A DNA stretch of 36,381 bases. Origin: Myxococcales bacterium (GTDB taxonomy: Bacteria > Myxococcota > Myxococcia > Myxococcales > JAKAPL01). Below, piece by piece: positions 31,313 through 36,381 of the stretch (the first letter of the stretch is position 1; each line of letters starts with the position of its first letter). The DNA lies in NCBI GenBank assembly GCA_021807105.1, contig JAKAPL010000034.1:1-36381 (forward strand). Direction: 5' to 3'. Below the pieces are notes generated by a model. That model had not been told where the DNA came from, did not search any database, and saw only the letters and a list, made by a program, of their open reading frames with translations. A program made the position numbers and the translations under genes.

Positions 31313-32449
31313 ATGGTGACCCAGGAGACCGCGAGCGAACTGCCGGCCGCCCTCCGCGGGCTGCTCGTGGACATCCGCGACACCGGCTTTCGCAGCGCGC
31401 TCGAGGAGATCCTCCGCATCGCCGCCGACGCCATCGGCCGGCTCGCGAACCGCGACCTCATCCGTTACGAGAGCGTGACCTCGGACGGGACGGGCGACCT
31501 GGGGCTCTTCGAGGAGATCGCGCCCGCCCTCGCCGCCACGGTGAACGAGGCGAACCGGCTGGTCGGCGCCGTCGAGCAGGCGTTCCCCGACGGCTGGAGG
31601 TCCGCCTCCTCCGATCGGATCGAGGCGGAACGATCCAACCGGGCGGCGGAGATCCTCCGCGAGCGGACGCGGGCCTTCCGGGGCGACGTGCTCCAGCTCG
31701 GCGCCCGGCTCCGCTCGCCGTTCGCGGTCGCCGACCGCTGGAACCTCCTCGGCAATTTCCAGAGCGCTCGCGGAAAGCTGCGTTCCGAAATCGGCGGTAT
31801 GGTCGCCGACGTGGCGAATGTCTTCGCCGAGATCCCCGGCGCGAAGGTCGTGCCCGACTACGACGCGGACACCGAGCAGGCGCTGCTGTTGCGGCGGACC
31901 CTCGCGAAGCTCGCCGTGGCGTTGAGGGCTCACAACGAGCGGATGAAGCGGGCGGCCATCGAGGAGGTCCCCGCGCTGCTCGATAAGCTCGCCCAGCTCG
32001 TCGAGAAGCTGCCGCGGGCCTCCTGGTGGTGGGATCTGCGAGCGCTGGACAAGCGCGAGTTCATCCGGTTCCGCGAACAGCTCGGCGCGCTGCGGGCCGC
32101 GGGCGGGCCGCCGAGGGAGACGCGCCACGCCGTCGAGGGGTTCGTGAGCTTCCTGGAGCTGCTCGCCCCGCTCGTGAATCAGCGCGAGATCCTCAAGGCG
32201 CACGACCGGGCCTGCCTCGCCGAGGTTACCTCCCTCCTGGAGGAGGCCGAGAGCCAGATCGAGGTCTCCGCGGGGAGCGCGCGCTTCCCGCTGCTCTCCG
32301 CGCTGGAGGCCTGCGACGCGCTCCAGGGCAAGGACGAAGAGCTGGACGCCTACGTGGCGTCCGTTCGCGGGCTCCCCGAGCTGCCTGTCGCCGAGGCCAT
32401 CCAGGCGCTGCGGGCACACACGTTGAGGCTGCTCGGGGAGACGTTGTAG
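31313..32449 (+). CDS. Uncharacterised helical protein
   Basis: 378 aa, no signal peptide or membrane helix. The sequence is almost wholly helical, with heptad-like Leu/Ala patterns: GLLVDIRDTGFRSALEEIL, RRTLAKLAVALRAHNERMKR and VPALLDKLAQLVEKLPRASW. A short Trp cluster (SWWWDLRALDKREF) sits near residue 240. I do not recognise a family. Composition suggests a cytoplasmic all-alpha protein, perhaps a scaffold. ATG 31313 is used; a TAGCCT hexamer lies 14 nt upstream. Convergent with the small lipoprotein downstream. Confidence 0.75.
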   Translation: MVTQETASELPAALRGLLVDIRDTGFRSALEEILRIAADAIGRLANRDLIRYESVTSDGTGDLGLFEEIAPALAATVNEANRLVGAVEQAFPDGWRSASSDRIEAERSNRAAEILRERTRAFRGDVLQLGARLRSPFAVADRWNLLGNFQSARGKLRSEIGGMVADVANVFAEIPGAKVVPDYDADTEQALLLRRTLAKLAVALRAHNERMKRAAIEEVPALLDKLAQLVEKLPRASWWWDLRALDKREFIRFREQLGALRAAGGPPRETRHAVEGFVSFLELLAPLVNQREILKAHDRACLAEVTSLLEEAESQIEVSAGSARFPLLSALEACDALQGKDEELDAYVASVRGLPELPVAEAIQALRAHTLRLLGETL

Positions 32450-32525
32450 CCACCCGCTCCGCGGCGCGGCCTTCGGAGGCGGGAACCCGACGCGGCCGAG
32501 ACGCGGGCGGCGCCGCGACGTCCGG

Positions 32526-32569
32526 ACCGCCTGACGGCGGTCTTCCGGCAGGGGGAGAGCAGCTCCCCC
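32526..32569. terminator. Two tandem hairpins between convergent genes
   Basis: ACCGCC-tgac-GGCGGT (32526-32541) and GGGGGAG-agcag-CTCCCCC (32551-32569). They lie in the 247-bp gap between convergent stops at 32449 and 32697, where no gene is seen. Terminator role inferred from position; no T tract. Confidence 0.45.
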
Positions 32570-32696
32570 CCCCCGCACCCCCCATCCCACCACCGCCTTG
32601 GGATGCGTCCCAGTTTCCTCATGGGCATGGCCTTCCCGGGCGGTGAGCGCTTCCCCGGGCTCTTCGGGCGGCGAGGGGATCGTCGGGAGCAGCCGA

Positions 32697-33143
32697 TCAG
32701 CCCCCGTCGGTCGTCGCGGCGGCAGGCGCGGGCGTCGCGCAGTAGTACGTGTTGGCTCCGCCCAGGTACTCGTCGAGAATTGCCTGCCCGCCGTCCTCCT
32801 CCTCGACGGACTTCACGAAGTCCGGATCGAGGGTGATCGGCCGGCAGACGAGGCCGGTCGTGGCGCTGTCGCAGTCGGCCGACGGGCCGCTCGTCGCGGT
32901 CGGGTCGTCGGGGGTGCAGTTGTTGCTGCAGAAGCCCGCTCCCGCGCCGCCGTCGTATCCGGCCGGCCGGATGCAGACGAGGTTCTGGCAGAAGGTCGTT
33001 CCCGTGTCGAGGAAGTCGTCGGTAGGCGAGCTGACGTTCCATACCCCGCCGTCGCGCCGCAGCGTGCACGGCTTGCCGATGTCCGAAGCCGGGGTGCACG
33101 CGAGGAGCACGAAGGCCGCGGCCGTCGTGAGGAAGAGGCGCAT
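32697..33143 (-). CDS. Small Cys-rich lipoprotein (possibly CglC-like)
   Basis: 148 aa. The signal peptide ends in FVLLACTP (lipobox, Cys16). The mature part has Cys in pairs: GKPCTLRRDG, FCQNLVCIRPAG, GFCSNNCTPDDP, ADCDSATTGLVCRP and NTYYCATP, so several disulfides are expected. Layout and length recall the adventurous-gliding lipoprotein CglC of Myxococcus, but that is from memory and weak. Probably outer-membrane or periplasmic. The ATG at 33143 has TAGAAA 7 nt upstream and a G-rich stretch instead of a true ribosome site. Confidence 0.65.
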   Translation of the reverse strand: MRLFLTTAAAFVLLACTPASDIGKPCTLRRDGGVWNVSSPTDDFLDTGTTFCQNLVCIRPAGYDGGAGAGFCSNNCTPDDPTATSGPSADCDSATTGLVCRPITLDPDFVKSVEEEDGGQAILDEYLGGANTYYCATPAPAAATTDGG

Positions 33144-33239
33144 CGCCCCCTTTCTACCACCACCGCCCAGCGGCGGGGAAGGACTCGTCCGGCGCGCCTG
33201 CTCGCTCGCCGGCGCCGTACGAAGGCTCAGCGACGCTCC

Positions 33240-35549
33240 TTACGAAGCCGAGGTGCGATGGGGGGAGCTGGCCCGCCTCTCGCGCAGCAGGCGCAGCACC
33301 CGCGCGGGGGTGAAGGGCAGCTCGGTGAGGCGGACGCCGCAGGCGCGCCAGACGGCGTTCGAGATCGCCGGGATCGACGGATGGAGCGGCCCCTCGCCGG
33401 CCTCCTTCGCGCCGTACGGGCCGTTCGGGTCGATGCTCTCGACGACGAGCGAGGTGAGGCGCGGCGTGTCGAGGGTCGTCGGGATCCGGTAATCGAGGAG
33501 CGACGGCCCCCGGTGCAGGCCGCGGCCGTCGTAGTCTTGCTCCTCGAAGAGCGCCTCGCCGAAGCCCATGTACGCCGATCCTTCCATCTGCCCCTCGACG
33601 AGGCAGGGGTTCAGGGCGCGGCCGCAGTCGTGGGCGATCCAGATCCTCTCGACGTGGATGACGCCCGTCTCCTCGTCGACCGTCACCTCGGCGACGTGGG
33701 CTCCGAACGAGTACGCGGGTGAGGCGCCGATCGTGCCGCCCCGGTAGTCACCGCCGAGCTTCTGCGTCCGGTAGGAGCCGGTCGCTCCGAGCGTGCCGAA
33801 CTTCGCCTCGGCGAGCCGGACCGCCTCGGTGAACGAGAGCGTCCGATCGCCGTCGAGCTCGTGGTAGGTCCCGAGGGCGGCCCGGATCCCCGACGGCTCG
33901 ATCCCCCACTTCGCCGCGACCGCGTCGTCGAGGCGCGCGCGCAGCCGCCGTCCCGCCTCGATGCAGGCGAGGCCGAGCATGTACGTCACCCGCGAGCTGT
34001 ACGCGCCGAGGTCCACGGGCGTGAGGTCGGTGTCCGATACGACCGCGGTCACGTCCTCGGGCGCGCAGCCGAGCTCCTCGGCGAGGATCAGCGCGGGGAC
34101 GCTGCTCGCCCCCTGCCCGATGTCCGACGCCCCGGAGAACACCGTCACCTTGCCCGACCGGTCGAGCTTCACCTGCACGCCGGTCTGCGGCATCTCGTTC
34201 GGGTAGATGGGGTACGCGGTCCCGCTGATGTACATGCCGCCGGCGACGCCCAGGCCCCGGCCGGGCGGGAGCGACGCGTAGCGCTCCCGCCATCCCGAGG
34301 CGCGCTCGACCGCCTCCAGGCAGGCGAGAAAGCCGTTGGAGGTGATCTTCTGCCCGTTGATCGTGGTCACCTCCTCGCCGATGAAGTTCCGCCGCCGGAT
34401 CTCGATCGGATCGATCCCGAGCTTCTCGGCGGCCATGTCGAGCGCGACCTCGAAGGCGAAGCGCGGCTGGACGCTCCCGTGGCCGCGCTTGGGGCCGCAG
34501 GGCGGCTTGTTCGTGAACCAGCGGGTGGCGTCGAACCGGTAAGCCGGGAAGCGGTACGGGCCGGTGAGGAGCTGGCCCGAGTAGTAGGCGGTCACGAGGC
34601 CGTAGGAGCTGTACGCCCCGCCGTCGATGTCGATCTTCGCGTCCACCGCCGTGATGCGCCCCTCCCGGTCGGTGCCGAGCCGGTAGCGCATCTTCATCGG
34701 GTGGCGGCCGCGGTGGGCGTAGAAGACCTCCTCGCGCGTGTAGAGGAGCTTCACCGGCCGGCCGGTCTTCAGCGCGAGCGCGGCGGCGCAGAATTCGAGC
34801 GCGAAGGGATCGCTCTTGCCGCCGAACGCGCCGCCGAGGAACGGCTGGATCACGCGGATCTTCTTCTCCGGCAAGCCGAGGACGCGAGCGAGGAAGCGGT
34901 GGAGGTAATGAGGGATCTGGGTGGCGGACCAGACGGTGAGCTGGCCCGCGCCGTCCACCCGCGCGAGCGCGCAGTGGGGCTCGATGGGCGCGTGGGTGGA
35001 GCCGGCGTAGAAGAAGCTCTCGTCCACGACGTTCTCGGCGCGGGACAGCCCGTCCTCCACCTCGCCGAAGGCGAGATCCACGCGCTTGCTCACGTTGCCG
35101 CGCTCGTGGATCCGGATCTCGGAGTGGGCCGCGGCCTCCTCGGGGGAGAGGAGGACGGGCAGCGGCTCGTAGTCGACCCGGACCGCGGCGAGCGCCTCGT
35201 CCGCGGTCAACTCGTCCCGCGCCGCGATCGCCGCCACGGCCTCGCCGACGTGGCGGACCTTCTCGACCGCGAGCGCCGTCTCGTCCTCGGTCCACGGGAT
35301 GATCCCGTAGCGGCCGGGGATCTCGCGCCCTTCGAGCGTCGCGACGACGCCCGGCATCGCCCGCGCGGCCGAGAAGTCGATCCCGAGGATCCGCGCGTGG
35401 GCGTGGGGCGAACGGAGGAGCTTCGCGTGGAGCATCCGCGGGAGCTTGAGATCGTCGGTGTAGAGCGCCTGCCCGGTCGCCTTCAGGACGCTGTCGGCCT
35501 TCCGGTGGCGCCCGCCGATCACGGCGGTCTTCGCTCTCTCCCGGCTCAT
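33240..35549 (-). CDS. Molybdopterin-binding large subunit, xanthine dehydrogenase family (4-HBCR alpha-like)
   Basis: 769 aa. The start has RHRKADSVLKATGQALYTDD (aldehyde oxidase a/b hammerhead domain), then SPHAHARILGIDFS. The Moco-binding part contains QPFLGGAFGGKSDPFALE, PPCGPKRGHGSVQPRFAFEV, SGASDIGQGASSV, DTDLTPVDLGAYSSRVTYM and YGAKEAGEGPLHPSIPAISN, where the Glu of KEAGEG is the likely base. Length and the VDLGAYSSR block best recall 4-hydroxybenzoyl-CoA reductase alpha, but substrate cannot be fixed from sequence alone. Its ATG overlaps the small-subunit stop (ATGA). No FAD subunit follows in the next genes. Confidence 0.88.
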   Translation of the reverse strand: MSRERAKTAVIGGRHRKADSVLKATGQALYTDDLKLPRMLHAKLLRSPHAHARILGIDFSAARAMPGVVATLEGREIPGRYGIIPWTEDETALAVEKVRHVGEAVAAIAARDELTADEALAAVRVDYEPLPVLLSPEEAAAHSEIRIHERGNVSKRVDLAFGEVEDGLSRAENVVDESFFYAGSTHAPIEPHCALARVDGAGQLTVWSATQIPHYLHRFLARVLGLPEKKIRVIQPFLGGAFGGKSDPFALEFCAAALALKTGRPVKLLYTREEVFYAHRGRHPMKMRYRLGTDREGRITAVDAKIDIDGGAYSSYGLVTAYYSGQLLTGPYRFPAYRFDATRWFTNKPPCGPKRGHGSVQPRFAFEVALDMAAEKLGIDPIEIRRRNFIGEEVTTINGQKITSNGFLACLEAVERASGWRERYASLPPGRGLGVAGGMYISGTAYPIYPNEMPQTGVQVKLDRSGKVTVFSGASDIGQGASSVPALILAEELGCAPEDVTAVVSDTDLTPVDLGAYSSRVTYMLGLACIEAGRRLRARLDDAVAAKWGIEPSGIRAALGTYHELDGDRTLSFTEAVRLAEAKFGTLGATGSYRTQKLGGDYRGGTIGASPAYSFGAHVAEVTVDEETGVIHVERIWIAHDCGRALNPCLVEGQMEGSAYMGFGEALFEEQDYDGRGLHRGPSLLDYRIPTTLDTPRLTSLVVESIDPNGPYGAKEAGEGPLHPSIPAISNAVWRACGVRLTELPFTPARVLRLLRERRASSPHRTSAS

Positions 35550-36205
35550 CGATCGCTCTCGGCGACCCCACCCGCTCGCGTGCCCCCCTCGCCCCGTCCC
35601 CCTGCGCGGGCAGGGAAGAGGGGCTCCTCGCGCGGGTCCCCCGGCCCTTGCGACCCCTCTCCGCCGCCAGAGGCGAGGGAAGGGGGAGGAGCCCCCGGGT
35701 CGAGGCCGGTCAGGAGAGCCCCTTCTCCCGGCCTGCACTGTCCGGAGGCGACCTGAACCGCTTCGAGGATCTTGGTGTAGCCGGTGCAGCGGCAGAGGTT
35801 GCCGGAGAGCGCCTCCTCGATCTCCCGCCGGGAGGGCCTCGGGTTTCGGTCGAGCAGCGCGCGGGCGGAGACCATCATGCCGCTCTGGCAGAAGCCGCAC
35901 TGGAGGGCCCCGCAGGCGTCGAAGGCTTCCTGGATCGGATCGAGCTTCGGCCCCTTCGCGAGCCCCTCGATCGTCGTCACGCGCCGGCCGCGGACCTCGA
36001 CCGCGAGCGTGAGGCAGGCGAGCACCGGCACGCCGTCGAGCAGCACCGTGCAGGCGCCGCAGTCGCCCTTGTCGCACCCCTGCTTGCTGCCGGTGAGCGA
36101 CAGATCCTCGCGCAGCGCCTCGAGCAGCGTCGTGTGCGGGGAGACCGCCGGCGCGACGGCGTCGCCGTTGACGGTGAAGGGGACGACCTCGCGGGGGCCG
36201 GGCAT
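35546..36205 (-). CDS. 2Fe-2S small subunit of xanthine dehydrogenase-family enzyme
   Basis: 219 aa; the usual length is about 160. The plant-type ferredoxin domain has Cys44, Cys49, Cys52 and Cys64 (KQGCDKGDCGACTVLLDG, VLACLTL). The four-helix domain has Cys103, Cys106, Cys138 and Cys140 (LQCGFCQSGM, GNLCRCTGYTKILEAV). It passes electrons from the molybdenum site of the large subunit. After residue ~155 comes a ~60-residue Gly/Pro/Arg-rich tail encoded by a G/C-rich palindromic stretch, which I take as a repeat that has read into the gene. ATG 36205 lies 8 nt after TACGCT. Confidence 0.9.
   Translation of the reverse strand: MPGPREVVPFTVNGDAVAPAVSPHTTLLEALREDLSLTGSKQGCDKGDCGACTVLLDGVPVLACLTLAVEVRGRRVTTIEGLAKGPKLDPIQEAFDACGALQCGFCQSGMMVSARALLDRNPRPSRREIEEALSGNLCRCTGYTKILEAVQVASGQCRPGEGALLTGLDPGAPPPSLASGGGEGSQGPGDPREEPLFPARAGGRGEGGTRAGGVAESDR
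35583..35690. repeat. C/G-rich palindromic repeat inside small-subunit tail
   Basis: Pyrimidine-rich CCCCTCGCCCCGTCCCCC and CGACCCCTCTCCGCCGCC alternate with purine-rich GGCAGGGAAGAGGGG and AGGCGAGGGAAGGGGGAGG. This resembles the common intergenic palindromes of high-GC proteobacteria, but here it is within a reading frame. Confidence 0.5.
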
Positions 36206-36381
36206 CTCGGGGAAGCGTAGGCGCCGGGGGATGCGAAGGTCAACCGCGGGGGAAGCGCCATAACTCCGCTCTGCTCGCCCCTACCCGGAGCAAGACCCCC
36301 GGCGCCCAACGCGGACGCCCCGCGCCCGCTTCCCGCCGCTCGCTCCCCGTGCAGGCTTCTTGCCGGCCACCTCGCCGGCTG
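36206..36381. other. Window end, no gene recognised
   Basis: It holds a TACGCT hexamer (minus strand, 36219-36214), the likely -10 box of the small-subunit operon. The rest shows only low-complexity frames; any gene beyond lies outside the window. Confidence 0.4.

Overview
The window is about 70% GC. It looks like a chromosomal segment of a Myxococcota-type (deltaproteobacterial) bacterium. That is an inference from gene content: many secreted lipoproteins with Gly/Asp/Ser/Thr linkers, a long Stig1-like Cys-repeat protein, a PilZ protein with an NxSxGG motif, an SPFH/NfeD pair, GH57 and GH123/DUF4091 glycosidase-like proteins, and alternating short operons. No rRNA, tRNA, CRISPR array or recognisable transposase gene was seen.

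Layout. 1-450: decayed 3' part of a type I restriction R-subunit gene, cut off by the first copy of a short repeat with terminal inverted repeats. 528-2683 (-): nfeD-slipin operon. 2684-3338: promoter, direct repeats, repeat copy 2 and a broken gene end. 3340-4924 (+): PEGA lipoprotein and a Gly/Thr-repeat lipoprotein, closed by a strong bidirectional terminator. 4985-6962 (-): DUF4091 protein and a small hypothetical. 6998-7207: repeat copy 3. 7248-16262 (+): Cys-rich lipoprotein, DUF3108 gene, esterase-like lipoprotein, zinc-ribbon protein and dGTPase. A 3,704-bp tandem duplication runs from inside the DUF3108 gene to inside the dGTPase gene, so the esterase and zinc-ribbon genes are present twice. 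16395-18554 (+): SurA/DsbA-like lipoprotein and ispG. 18582-18911: broken repeat remnants holding a foldable insert. 18912-22647: PHP phosphoesterase, small membrane protein, Mrr-like membrane protein and a large TPR protein. 23020-23266: repeat copy 5. 23396-27787 (+): Stig1-repeat lipoprotein and GH57 glucanotransferase. 27906-33143: membrane metallopeptidase with TPR tail, PilZ, DUF192, a helical protein of unknown function and a small Cys lipoprotein. 33240-36205 (-): small (2Fe-2S) and large (molybdopterin) subunits of a xanthine dehydrogenase-family hydroxylase, best matching 4-hydroxybenzoyl-CoA reductase from memory of its motifs.

Most unusual points: (1) a family of 191-247 bp non-coding elements with 22-bp terminal inverted repeats, two of them with matching 5-bp flanking duplications, and swappable inner modules; (2) the tandem duplication with 7-bp microhomology that makes an in-frame dGTPase::DUF3108 chimera; (3) an esterase whose conserved blocks occur in circularly permuted order; (4) a recurrent TAnnnT-like hexamer 6-10 nt before the start codon of many first genes, which suggests widespread leaderless transcripts. 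All calls come from reading the sequence and recalling family motifs; no database search was run.
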